Shown one piece after another: positions 23,336 through 34,214 of a stretch of 64,000 nt of DNA. A model generated the notes under the pieces. It was not told the DNA's origin and did not search any database. It worked only from the letters and a program-made list of their open reading frames with translations. A program made the position numbers and the translations under genes. Within the stretch, counting starts at the first letter, position 1; each line of letters starts with the position of its first letter. The stretch covers positions 153,222,426-153,286,425 of the forward strand of contig NC_090323.1 of assembly GCF_040869045.1 (NCBI RefSeq), read 5' to 3'. Source of the stretch: Eurosta solidaginis. Lineage: Eukaryota; Arthropoda; Insecta; Diptera; Tephritidae.

Positions 23336-23495
23336 GAGGGGGAATGGGAGTGGGACTGGGTAAGGGAGTTGGGGTGGATCTAGGAGAGGGAGTGGTAGGA
23401 CTGAGTAGGAATTCGATTGAAAGTGGGCATGTGATAGGGATTGAAAGTGAAAGTGGGAATGGAAGTCGGAAAGGGAGTGGAATGGGAGGGAGATA
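23336..23495. repeat. G-rich GGGAGT/GGGACT cryptic hexamer tract
   Basis: Degenerate hexamers (GGGAGT, GGGACT, GGAGTG, GAAAGT) on the plus strand. Similar tracts occur at 34011-34214 and, in short form, in both copies of P. Runs of three or more G could form G-quadruplexes. Confidence 0.75.
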
Positions 23496-24388
23496 AGTCC
23501 ACCAACTACTCTAGTTGATAACAAAATGCCAAATATGAAGCAAAGCCGAATAAATTTTGAGATATGTTGGGCATTTAATAAAGCAATATTCACATAGTTT
23601 GTATTTTGTAAGAAATATTGTGTTCAAGAATAACCTTAATGTGAAATGAAAACCCTCTGTGTGGAATCGGTATAAAACCATTAAGAAATGTCTACTAACA
23701 GCAGTAAATACAATTTCTTCTATTTTTCCTGCAGACTATGTACCAAACAGTGAAATTGGAACAACTTTTCCATTCCATTCAAAAAGCCAGCCACAAAAAA
23801 TATGGAAGAAATAGGTTTTGCTATTCTCATATCTATATTTTTCCGCTTCTGAGTGGTTCATTGATGCGGCGACACATAACAAAAACGGATTTTATCATAA
23901 AAAGACCGAAGTATAATCCCCTCGAAGAAGGTAGAGGTCAACAATATTGCCACACAAACCTTTACTTTATCTCTCTAAAAACCGAGTACTTTCCCTTCGC
24001 TGTTATCCGGTAATGTCAGAATGCAGATGAATAGCAAAAAACCATAAACTAGCGGATATTTTTTTGTAAGAGTGTAGTGCTATGAAACATTTGAAATAAT
24101 TTTTATATGCGAGTGATTTGAAATCGACATAAACACAAAATATATACAAACATGTATCTTCGAATCTTGTTTAGTATAATAACAACAAACATGACTATGT
24201 GAGATGGATAAATTAACCAAGAAATGTAGAAATTGAAAGGCTTTACACCATCAAAATTGTGGCATCCGCGCTTGGCAGCTTTTATGAAAGCTAAGGTTTG
24301 CATAAAGTGGTTTTGGGAATTAAATTCAAATGATAGCACAACCGCCACTTTTTCACATTGTTTCATTTCGGTTAACTCTGGATATACT
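23496..24388. other. No gene supported
   Basis: A pyrimidine tract followed by CAG at about 23712-23733 looks like a 3' splice site and precedes a 91-codon frame (23738-24013), but the protein is not recognised. No exon is called. Confidence 0.35.
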
Positions 24389-24633
24389 ACATATGAGCCG
24401 TTTATTTTGAAAGTGGCATAAGTCATTTCCAACTCATGGTCTTAAATGCATTGTTATTTTTGAACGAATGCATATATAGATGGTTCTACAATTATAAAAT
24501 AATAACAAGAATTGCGTTTTTTGGATATTGGACTCTAACAAACTGGAGGCGAGGAGAGATACAAACAATTTATCACTGAACCTAAACGACATGAAATGAC
24601 TTATGCCATTTTCAAAATAAACGGCTCATATGT
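24389..24633. mobile_element. Inverted-repeat (MITE-like) element with 40-bp arms
   Basis: 24390-24429 and 24593-24632 are reverse complements with one mismatch over 40 bp. Both arms contain ATGAGCCGTTTATTTTGAAA (forward or reversed) and GGCATAAGTCATTTC. The spacer is about 160 bp. No clear target duplication is seen (ACTAC versus TTCAT outside), so the superfamily is open. A stem-loop of a larger element is the alternative. Confidence 0.55.
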
Positions 24634-24780
24634 TCATGTTTATTTTGTTTTTCCGATTTTTGTGTTCTAACATTTTAGTTTTGTATTTTTTTACTTAGAA
24701 TAATTGCGCGCAGTAAGGCGAAACATTTTCAGTTGTAGATTGACAAACACACAAAACCTTTTTTTGCTTATATGATGTAC

Positions 24781-26875
24781 TAGAAGTTTACGCCGATAAC
24801 TATATCGGCGGCGGCGGCGTAGGCACTTTTATATACCGGCGGCGGCGGCATGGGCGGAGCGTCGGCTTACGCCGGTCTTATTATTACTTAAAAAATAATA
24901 TTTAGGAAAGGTTTTGTTTGTATGTATTTAAGGAAATCAACGTCTTGGCCATTTCGGAAAGGTGCCGGGGTTTGCCTCAAAGTCTCGCCGATCATTCAGC
25001 TCCTTGCGGAGGGACTGTCCTGCCCTCACTTACCTCAGGGAGGAACCTAACCTGATCTAAGGGAATGGTACTGCTGCGTAGGCCGAAAAAATGTGAGTAC
25101 TTAAAATGATTACACTTTTGTCTGTATGTCTCGTACAAAGCGTAGTTTCACCGAAGGAGATGTTCTGGTCTAACTCCTAATACTCGATGTAGACACGATT
25201 TCTTTAAATTATTTGTGGCCCTTGCTGGTCACGCACAAAGGTGGCTTACGGTTGCTATTAACGGCTTTTTAATACTCATGGCTCTCGTGGCACAGTTCTA
25301 ACGATTAACACCAACGCTGACCTATTGTTGATGGCGGCAAAGTGCGCCTCTAGTTTTTTCGGCTGTTTTAAAAGCTATAACTCCCGATGTGCGAACAGTA
25401 GTAATCCTGTCTACCACCAGTCACTACCACGCCTTCTGGTCCTCACATTACATGCCAGCACAGAAGATATAGGACTACGACTTCGAACTCATACCTTCGT
25501 CGACGCCACTTTCCTAGAAGCCCTAGGTGTAACACCGAAGACTTTCTTTGTCCCGCTATTCTGCCGAGGTGGTGTGATGGTAGCATGCTCCTACTACCAC
25601 ACCGAAGATCGTGGGTTCACGAGCCGGGCAAATCAGATGCCGTTCGGAGTCAGCATAAAACAATTTGTAAGAAAAAGGAGCACGACGCAAATTGGCCTAA
25701 AATCTCTCGGAGGTTATCGCGCCTTACATTTATTTATTTATGCTGCCGAGCACTACCAGAGAAACACCTTAAAATATTCCACCAAGGATGCCGCCCTCGA
25801 AATCATAAGCAGTCCAAGTGGTTATTATTGCGTACCTTATAGGTGAAAATAGTATAATCCTACATAATAAATTTTAAAAAGACCTTGGCTATTTTTTTTT
25901 AAATGTGGACCAAAATTTGTTAAATCAAAACGGTATTTAAGAATGAAAGTCGACCGATTTTAAGTTGAAAGATGTTAATGTTAAGCTCAGTCCAAACTGT
26001 TGTTTTCATGCCTTTTTATACAAGAATTCATTGTAAATAACCGCGTAGCTTCAGTTTTCGGCCTAGTTCGACTGTCGCTACGTTAGGGTAGTAAAACACC
26101 CGGTCATTTGTTCGACTGTCTTGGGAAAGCTTTTGCTTCACCAATTTGATTCTTCCTGCGAAGGACAAAGCCTCACCTGGTTAATATGCATATGTGCAAA
26201 GTGATTTTTCAAACCCTTCTCATACGTGCATATATCATCAACTTAAGTCTTGGCTGAGAATCATTTCAAAGGAGTATTTAAACCCCTGGAACCATCTAAA
26301 AGATTTTGCATCCTTGATTTCGCTTATTCTTTCCTCCAACCGGGGTATAGGTTTTTTTTTTATCTCCACCTTTTTCGGGCAACTTGTTTTTTTTTTAAAC
26401 TTGAGGACAATTTGAAAACATGTTCGACTTGGGTCATTTTATTTGAACTCATTGTTCTTTACTAATTTTTTGAAAAATTTATGCAAAGTGAGCATTTAAA
26501 TTTTTTATATAACGTTTCTTTTAGTGCTATGTTTTAATAACTTGGTGAATTTGGTGATGCAAAGTCCGTGTTAAGCTGACATCGAAAACGACTGTTTTTT
26601 AAATAACTTTTGAATGAGTGGAAAGAGTTAAATTTCGCAATTGGATTCTTATAACTGGCAGGGATGCGCATCCGTTGATACCCCTTTCGACCATATCGGA
26701 CCAATTTTCGACATGAACAATAAATGGTGACAGTCTTAAACGAGTAGAAAACATAGTAACGCGCCGAACGACGCCGCCGCCACAGCCGCGCCGATATTTT
26801 CGACAATCGGCGGCGGCGTGTGCAAAACGACGAAAATCGGCGGCGGCGGTGACGTTTATCGGCGGCGTATGTCTC
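24781..26875 (+). mobile_element. Repeat X, complete-looking copy, 2095 bp
   Basis: The left end is TAGAAGTTTACGCCGATAAC followed by GGCGGCGGCGG blocks; the right end holds GGCGGCGGCGGTGACG and GGCGGCGTATGTCTC. Reversed, the right end shares TACGCCG..GATAA with the left, an imperfect inverted repeat. The 10-mer TATGATGTAC flanks both ends (24771-24780 and 26876-26885). Interior landmarks: a polyadenine-free non-coding body, a SINE at 25569-25742, CGACTGTC..CACCCGGTCATT, and TTGAGGACAATTTGAAAACA. The open frames here are not conserved as proteins in the old copy, so it is non-coding. GGC-rich foldback-like ends suggest a DNA element; the superfamily is unknown. Confidence 0.7.
25569..25742 (+). 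mobile_element. SINE copy S4 inside X, internally deleted
   Basis: The tRNA-like head GTGGTGTGATGGTAGCATGC and GGGTTCACGAGCCGGGC joins directly to the 3' body GATGCCGTTCGGAGTCAGC, ATAAAACA, GACGCAAATTGG, CTCTCGGAGGTTATCGCGCC and a TTTATTTATTTA tail. The octamer CTGCCGAG flanks it on both sides (25561-25568, 25743-25750) as a target duplication. The old X copy at 19683 has the empty site. Compared with S3 it lacks the middle of the body. Confidence 0.85.
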
Positions 26876-26885
26876 TATGATGTAC

Positions 26886-27229
26886 ATGTTGTCAAATGAC
26901 AATCATATCAAATTGCACAATGTCAAGGGAGTTAGCGATGGGGACGAAAGAATAGGTTTCACGTACTGAAATCAGTATCAAAAATTTCAAGGATAGGTAG
27001 AGAGGTTTTTATAAAAACGAAAGGATTTATCGTGCCGATTAGTTTCCTTCACCCCCAACAAGTATTTGCCCAGTTATGGCAGACAGGTAAACTTAAACGG
27101 GCTGAGTGAGAAGTTTGTTTAACGACCAATCTATAAAAACCTGCCAAGAACCAGAACCTATATTATAAAATAACTCCGCCAACTTGGCAAATGCTAGAAG
27201 CTTTCAAAGACCTTTGTCACTTGCTGCTT
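26886..27229. other. No gene seen
   Basis: Unassigned sequence between X and a LINE remnant. Confidence 0.45.
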
Positions 27230-28600
27230 TTAGATCTGTATCGCTCCTCAAAGCTAGGGTTTTAGCCCGACGAGCACACGGTGCGATCAAAAAATGTGGT
27301 CGATCATTTTCTACTTCGACACGCACTTCCCACATCTACTATCACCGGTTATGCATTTTTTAAATACATGTGGCCCCGCGAAAAGCAAGGCTCAGTCAAA
27401 ATACCCGTCATGAGCCCACAGTCCTCTTTTCTAAATGTAGATCTAAGGTCGTAAGACCAGTATTTGATCTTCGACACTTTACAGTCCCGCGCTGGGCTCA
27501 TCTGCAATTTGGGCACACTTGCACCAATCAATCACCTTTATTATGGCTTTGAGAGCCCCTTAGAAGTGCACTCACGGAATGAGGTAGTCTGGTTTTACAG
27601 AATTTAAACACGATTTACTACTACGGCCGTTAAGTCTTCGCCAAAGCTGCCCCAAGTAAGTGAGTATCCTCCCAGTTATTAATGCTCTTCGCCACCAGGT
27701 GTACAGGTGGAATGTGCAAAATGGCATACATTGCAGCCCAGGCAATGTAAGATATACCAACAATTTTTTAGTTGATTAATTTCTGTGCTGACCTAACAAA
27801 ACTACATTTTAATGTTATTTCTTCTGCAGCCAATTACAGATCAAACTGTTGAGACCTGTAAGTCTCCATTTGGTATGGTCAATAAACCTCCTGATGTCAT
27901 TCATAGAAGCTTCTGTCGCGGCTTTAAAGTCGCTAGGGCTCAACTCTCGAAGAGGAAGTGTTCTATGCTTGCCAATACTCTTAGCCTCAGCCCCTTCGCG
28001 CATCACTGAATGAGACTGCCATTATTTTTCCAGGCAAGACAACAGCCAGTACCCTGTTACTGTGGCTTTTGTTCTAAATATTTCATTTCTTTCCTATAAA
28101 GTAAACTCCTTGTTCTATTCTCGTCGCCTGCAGGTCACATTTGTTTGATAATCTGACAGGTATCGTATTTCGTAGGGCGGTTTTCTTATACCTATTATGT
28201 TTAAGCGGACAATGCACTGTGATTATCTCTGTAGTGTTCTTACTTTACTGGTTGCCTGTTCAGATAAGACGCCTGCCCCAATGCTAGAGTTCAATGTTGA
28301 CTTGTGCCTGTTAAGTCCCTTTTCGAGGGAAACTTCACTCACAGCTCCAGTCAAACATCAATGTGGGCGACCAGTGAGCATGCTATGGCTACCACTATAC
28401 TGCGTCTCACTCCTGCATCTAGCCTCTCTAGACCGCTTCCAGGCCCCTTGTATTTCGGCCTCCTTCGGAGGCTTTGCGGTTACCTCCTCCGATGAACACT
28501 GGTACTTAGCGGTTTTTTCTTTGCCATGCGGCTCCGTTTTTAACTCCGGATTTATCAGTAGTAATTGTATCCCTCTTATCGGTGCTTAAAATTCGGGTTG
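27230..28600 (-). pseudogene. LINE RT-end/RNase H/tail remnant L2
   Basis: Minus strand, heavily decayed. Near 28330-28260 it reads VSLEKGLNRHKST and NSSIGAGVLSEQ, resembling the start of a LINE RNase H (usually YTDGSKxxxGxGAGV). Near 27710-27640 NWEDTHLLGAALA, in a shifted frame, resembles the GNxxADxLA end of RNase H. 27530-27250 gives a decayed Cys-rich tail (GLMTGILTEPC, ACRSRK, FFDRTVCSSG). The order and spacing fit the 3' part of an RNase H-bearing LINE. Clade not resolved; too broken for catalytic residues to be judged. Confidence 0.5.
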
Positions 28601-28679
28601 CACTTCCTTTTTCCTTGGCAGTTAAATTTTTTTAGTCGCATATCCGTTAGGTAGAATTATGAGGAGAGAGTTCCAATAA

Positions 28680-29395
28680 CATTCTTACGATACACAAAAA
28701 CAAAATTTGTCAGATTACTGCCGAGTCTGTGAGACGGTAACTGTAGCCATGAAGAAAACAGCAGAAATTCTGAAGGAAGTGTGCTTAAGCTGCAGTCGCG
28801 TCAATACATATTGATAATCAGGCGGTGCTTAAGGCAATAATCTCACACAGTTCTTCATGAAGAAGTGCCCTGAAATGCAAAGATGCATTGAAGGGTCTTC
28901 GCTCTGGTCAGGTAATACATCTATACTGGGTTTCCGGTTATTAAATGATAGAAGGGAACAAAAGCGATGTTAGACGTTGATGGTCGGGAGAAATCAAAAA
29001 AGGGACAGAAGCTGCAATCGTTCCGTAAATTCTTAGAGTATACATGCTTATAACTGAAGCCTCGTCAGTGACAGCAGATGTAGAAAGTGCGAGCTGCAGG
29101 AAGGAACGGTTTAGCACGTTCTGTGTTCGTGTCCTGGGATCGCGTGGTCAAGACCTCAGATAATACGGACGGTAGAGTTGCCAGATCTCGACTAAGCTAT
29201 TTAGCCAGGTCCTCGAAACCATCTAGTATTTGCGAAGAGGACGGAATTATTCAACTATATAAGTCCAGGTACCTAATTGGGGTTTTCCGTTTGGTCGACA
29301 AACAAATTCTGCTAATACTTTGGACACGTGCATGCCATGTGAGGTCTTTATTGACCGGCCAGTTAAACCTTATCGAAAATAACCGTAACTACTGT
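28680..29395 (+). pseudogene. LINE RNase H/tail remnant L3
   Basis: Plus strand. 28815-28845 reads DNQAVLKAI, the middle RNase H motif. 28915-29000 is a decayed wvpGH region (IYTGFPVI). 29085-29395 aligns at the nucleotide level with the tail of L1 (14645-14935): shared GAAGGAA..CG, TTTGCGAAGAGGACGG and TTTTC.TTTGGTCG..AAA.AAA blocks. Same family as L1, different insertion. No intact frame. It lies back to back with L2, which is on the opposite strand. Confidence 0.6.
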
Positions 29396-30389
29396 GACTA
29401 TTAAGCTCGCAAAAAAAAAATAAATAAATACAGCCCGGAAATTTTTAAAGCATACAATAGGTACAGAATATATAAACAATAATGGTATCCGCGTTTTGTT
29501 TGTTTTATAGTTTATTTACAATTATTAAGTGGTTACCATAATAAATAATGCATACAAAAATATAATTTCAGAATTTCTTTTTTTTGTGACCAGACAAAGG
29601 AAATTTTTTCCATCTGAAAAAAAAAAAACAAAATTTGAAATATGTAAAATTTCTTTAGAAATAAACTTTTAATGCAACGCATAATTTTCCAAAAGTTGAA
29701 GTTTTTGTGTTGCAATGCAATTAAATTATGCAAAATATGCAATGTAGAACTATCTAAAATATTACTCACAGTTAAAGAAATCTACAAATAAGGATAACAC
29801 TTTACGTGCTTGCCACTATTGCCATATGATCGTGTGGTTTTGCACCATAATTTGTGAAAATAAACGACCAAATATGTAATTTAATTATACAGTACAAAAA
29901 CATCCGATTTTATTGTTTTTGTTCTTGTAGCGATAAAGACACTCTCCGAAGGTACTCCCCAAAACCTTAACGATATTGATGTTCCTTTGTTAGATGTGGA
30001 ACCAATACGTTGCGGTGGCAAGCACGTTTATGATACAAGCCCGACCATATAGCGAACGATTTAATATGATCACATTGCATCTTCTGGGACATTCGATTTA
30101 CCTACACCCTATTTCCATTAGAAGTTTGGGGTCGCCAGAGCCTTAATAAAGAAAAAGGATTAACCACGGATAGGTGAGGTTGACGATTCTGTTGGAGAAG
30201 CGCTTTCGAACTCCTTGAAAGGGTTGCTCTACAAAATCTCTGCACTTGTTCTTGCAACAAACGGACCATGGTATTTTTCATAAAACGGACTTCATACAGA
30301 TATTTATTGTACAGAAGGTAAGGATAAGGGGATGAAAGAAGCTTTTGGTAGAGATGTATAAAATCTGGGAGGGTTGCAATCGGGCATCG
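29396..30389. other. No gene seen
   Basis: AT-rich sequence with poly-A tracts (29411-29430, 29618-29630). No recognised element. Confidence 0.45.
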
Positions 30390-30680
30390 AATATTGCAGA
30401 GCTATCTGGGGACTATTTCGGGATTTGTGATATGTTCAGGACTTTCAGGATTGTTTTCAAAATTAATTTGAGACCACTGCAAAAACTTTTTTGGGATTGT
30501 TTCGGGATATATTTGGTGATCTTTTCAGGACCTTGCTAGTATCCCTTAGATTTTGTTTCACGATCACTTCTGGGCTATTTTTGAATTATTTCGGGTCACC
30601 TCAGAGCTTTTGCATAACATCCCAGGCCCATTTTAGCAATATTTTTGGGATTGTGGGATCGATTTGTAAACTTTTCTAGA
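30390..30680. repeat. Degenerate short tandem repeat, TTTCGGGATT type
   Basis: Repeated variants of TTTCGGGAT, TTTTGGGATTGTTTCGGGA and TTTCAGGA at irregular 15-50 bp spacing. An old, diverged minisatellite or cryptic simple sequence. Confidence 0.5.
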
Positions 30681-30715
30681 ACAATTTTGGTATCACTTTC
30701 ATAAACGTTTTATAA

Positions 30716-31375
30716 AACAAGTAAGGACGGGACTGTCTTCGGCTGTGCCGAAGACTTCATACCTTTCATGAAGGGGGCTGAACAATAATCTTATCCCATT
30801 CGTAATATCCAAATAATCGGCTGTACAAAATATGAAAAGGGTAAAAATTACAGTTTATATGGGGTATATAATATATGTAAAACCGATATCTATGATTTCC
30901 AAACAACAATATATGCCATATATGTACGCATTTGCTGAAATTTGAAGCTTCTAGCTGTAGGGGTAGAAATTGCGAAACGTTTCTTATCTGAACAATCGGT
31001 TGTGGGGGACATATGCTATATATAAGACAGATTGCATCAATTTTTTCAGACAATAATGTGTGCAATATACGAAAGCATATGGTGAAGTTTAAAGCTTCAA
31101 TCTGATAAATTGAGGAAGATATGACAAAAATCCTCTTTTCTGAAAAATCGGTTATATGGGGGATATATGCTATAGTGGTCCGATCCGACCGGTTCAGACA
31201 AATATTTAATCAGACACCCAAATATACGCGCTCAAGAAATTTTATTAATATATCTCAAAAGTTTAGGGACTAGTTTGCATACAAACAGACAGACGGACAG
31301 GCGGACATGGCTAAATAAACTCAGCTCTTCATATTGATATTTTCGGTATACTTAATGGTGGGTCTATCCATTTTC
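30716..31375 (+). mobile_element. Mini-me/Helentron-like element H2, different subfamily
   Basis: Starts ACAAGTAAGGACGGGACT, like the A/B family for the first 11 bases, then diverges completely in sequence. It keeps the layout: hairpin at 30735-30755, a body with GGGGGATATATGCTATA motifs, AAGTTTAGGGACTAGTTTGC, then a decayed GGAC tract (31287-31308: AGACAGACGGACAGGCGGAC) and ATGGCTAAAT. The right end is indistinct near 31375. No minisatellite. Non-coding. Confidence 0.65.
30735..30755 (+). other. Terminal hairpin of H2
   Basis: GTCTTCGGC, loop TGT, GCCGAAGAC: a perfect 9-bp stem. It occupies the same position from the end as the GTTCGG/CCGAAC hairpin of the A/B family but with a different stem sequence. 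Confidence 0.85.
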
Positions 31376-31638
31376 CTTTAAGGACTTACAATTTTGAGAT
31401 TCGTGAAGAAGTTGAAATACACTTTCATTTTCATGAAACTTATAAAAAAAAAACTAACTAACCAAATGTGAACAAAAACGCCCAATTTTGGTTAACAAAT
31501 GTGCCAAAATGGCAACCGTGCTGCCTACATTAATACCTTAGAGAAAAAAGCTGCTGCGTGTTTGCGTGATCCATAACGAGAATACCTATGAACCTGTGTA
31601 CGGCTTTAAAAGAAGCAAATTGGAAAACAAAAAAAAAA

Positions 31639-33171
31639 CAAGTAAGGAAGGCTAAGTTCGTGTGTATCCGAACATTACATACTCAGCTGAGAGCTTTGGA
31701 GACAAAATAAGGGAAAATCACCATTTTGGAAAATGAAACTATGGTAACCCTGGAATGTGTTTGTATGACATTGGTATCAAATGAAATGTACTAAAGAGTA
31801 TTTTAAAAGGGATAAGGCCATAGTTCTATTGGTGGACGCCATTTCAGGATATCGCCATAAAGGTGGGCCAGGGGTGACTCTAGAATGTGTTTGTACGATA
31901 TGGGTATGAAATGAGTGGTGTTAATGGGTATTTTAAAAGGGAGTGGACCTTAGTTCTATAGGTGGACGCCTTTTCGAGATATCTATTTTACAAAGTTTTT
32001 CTAAAGTTACATTTTGCGTCAATAAACCAATCCAATTGCCATGTTTCATCACTTTTTTTGTATTTGGTATAGAATTATGGCATTTTTTTCATTTTTCGTA
32101 ATTTTCTATATCGAAAAAGTGGGCGTGGTCATAGTCAGATTTCGGCCATTTTTTATACCAAGATAAAGTGAGTTCATATAAGCACGTGAACTAAGTTTAG
32201 CAAAGATATATCGATTTTTGCTCAAGTTATCGTGTTAACGGCCGAGCGGAAGGACAGACGGCCGACTGTGTATAAAAACTGGGCGAGGCTTCAACCGATT
32301 TCGCCCATTTTCACAGAAAGCAGTTATCGTCATAGAATCTATGCTCTAACCAAATTTCACAAGAATTGGTAAATTTGTGTTCGACTTATGGCATTAAAAG
32401 TATTCTTCACAAATTAAATGAAAAGGGTGGAGCCACGCTCATTTTGAAATTTTCTTTTATTTTTGTATTTTCTTGCACCATATCATTACTGGAGTTAAAT
32501 GTTGGCATAATTTACTTATATACTGTAAAGATATTAAATTTTTTGTTAAAATTTGACTTAAAATTTTTTTTTTTTTTAAGTGGGCGTGTTCGTCATCCGA
32601 ATTAGTAATTTTTATTGAGAATACATATAGTACTAGGAGTAATGTTCTTGCCAAATTTCATCATGATATCTTCAACGACTGCCAAATTACAGCTTGCAAA
32701 ACTTTTAAATTACCTTCTTTTAAAAGTGGGCGGTGCCACGCCCATTGTCCAAAATTTTACTAATTTTCTATTCTGCGTCATAACGTGAACCCACTTACCA
32801 AGTTTCATCGCTTTAGCCGTCCTCGGTAATGAATTATCGCATTTTTTCGGTTTTTCGAAATTTTCGATATCGAAAAAGTGGGCGTGGTTATAGTCCGATA
32901 ACGTTCATTTTAAATAACGGTCTGAGTGCCCAGGAACCTACATACCAAATTTTATCAAGATACGTCAAAATTTACTCAAGTTATCGTGTTAACGGACGGA
33001 AAGACGGACGGACGGAGGGACGGACATGGCTCAATCAAATTTTTTTTCGATACTGATGATTTTGATATATGGAAGTCTATATTTGTCTCGATTCCTTTAT
33101 ACCTGTACAACCAACCGTTATCCAATCAAAGTTAATATACTCTGTGTGCAAAGAGCACGCTGAGTATAAAA
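31639..33171 (+). mobile_element. Mini-me/Helentron-like element H3
   Basis: Same family as A/B: ACAAGTAAGG start, hairpin 31656-31673 with one stem mismatch (GTTCGT/CCGAAC), ATACTCAGCTGAG, two degenerate 130-bp units (31740-31985), two homologous GTGGGCGTGG/GATATC blocks, a GGAC tract at 32995-33026, and the end GAGTATAAA. At 1.53 kb it shows the element without minisatellite expansion. Diverged, so older than the A and B copies. Confidence 0.8.
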
Positions 33172-34010
33172 AGACAAAATATTCACTCAGCAAAGGGCAA
33201 GGAATGAAGGCATTGAATGAAAAGGATAAGAGGTTGCACCAACAATTTAATATGTATTGCAGGCGCAAGTAGAATAACAACGACAGCACCACCAACATAG
33301 AAGCCAACAACGAACAATCACAAAAATGCGAATGTGGATGACAAAAGGCTAACAAAGAAATTATGAATTTCAAATGAGCTACGCTAACCGAATGTAGTAA
33401 GCACAAACAAAATATGCCAGTAAGGGGCAGCTGCAGTTGTTGCTTTTGCTACAGTGGTTGAAAAAAAAATAAGAAAACTAGAACAGCGTCTGCAATGTAA
33501 AGCCGCAGCTTGTGAATATTTCTGTGGTTGTTACAAGCGCTTGATGGCGGCTGTTGCTGCACTTGCTGATACGCATTGTAATCAATCGAACATTTGCTGT
33601 ATTGAATTGCACAAAAACAAAAGCAATATCAACATCATAGGGCCAACAGCAGTTGTATGTAAGTGAACATAAAAAGTTGACGGTACAATGTTGTCTCAGG
33701 TTAATCCGACGTCTGATCGTTATAATGATATTCATAATGAGAATGAGAAAAAATATATAAAAGCAAAGGAGGTAAAAAGTCGTTTTTCATTTGACGCTGA
33801 ACAATATATACATAGTTGTTAACAAATTTTTGCTTAGGAACTTTACAAATGGAAAAATATACCTGAAAGTCTTGCTAAATGTTTGCTGAAGGCGGTCCCG
33901 TCCATAGTATCCAACTGGTCTTGACGGAATTTTCAGTAACTTCCCGGATTCCTTCTTTTTATGACCAAACAAAATTGATCTCCATATTTTTGTGTCCAAA
34001 GATTTAATGG
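33172..34010. other. No gene supported
   Basis: CAA/ACA-rich sequence (33250-33330). A 70-codon minus frame at 33999-33787 (start MDTKIWRSILFGHKKKESGK) is not recognised. Confidence 0.4.
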
Positions 34011-34214
34011 TAGTGGAAGTAAAAGTAGCAGTTGGAGTGGAAGTGGGAATAGGAGATGGAGTTGGACAGGGAGTGGCCCAGTTGCATTGGCAGTTGGAGT
34101 TGTAGCAGAAGTGGGAGTGGCAGAGGGTGTAAGGGGTGGATTAGGAGCGAGTGTGGGAGTGGTGGTGTAGTGGGAATGGGAGTGGGAGTGCGAGTAGAAG
34201 TGGATGTGGGGGAC
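34011..34214. repeat. G-rich GTGGGAGTGG cryptic repeat
   Basis: Degenerate AGTGG/GGGAGT hexamers on the plus strand, similar to 23336-23495. It ends abruptly where the jockey-like RT remnant begins. Confidence 0.75.

Noticed and set aside
23712..24013. Possible exon after a pyrimidine tract and CAG
   Set aside because: The protein is unrecognised and no donor site or partner exon is evident; a pyrimidine tract with CAG is common by chance.
24103..24432. 109-codon minus-strand frame overlapping the inverted repeat at 24389-24633
   Set aside because: Some protein-like stretches, but no known family. Its start lies in a MITE-like arm, so a chance frame is more likely.
25325..25846. 173-codon frame in X and its shorter minus-strand versions near 52919-53191 and 62213-62485
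   Set aside because: The frame runs through the SINE insertion and is not present in the old X copy; it is created by the SINE.
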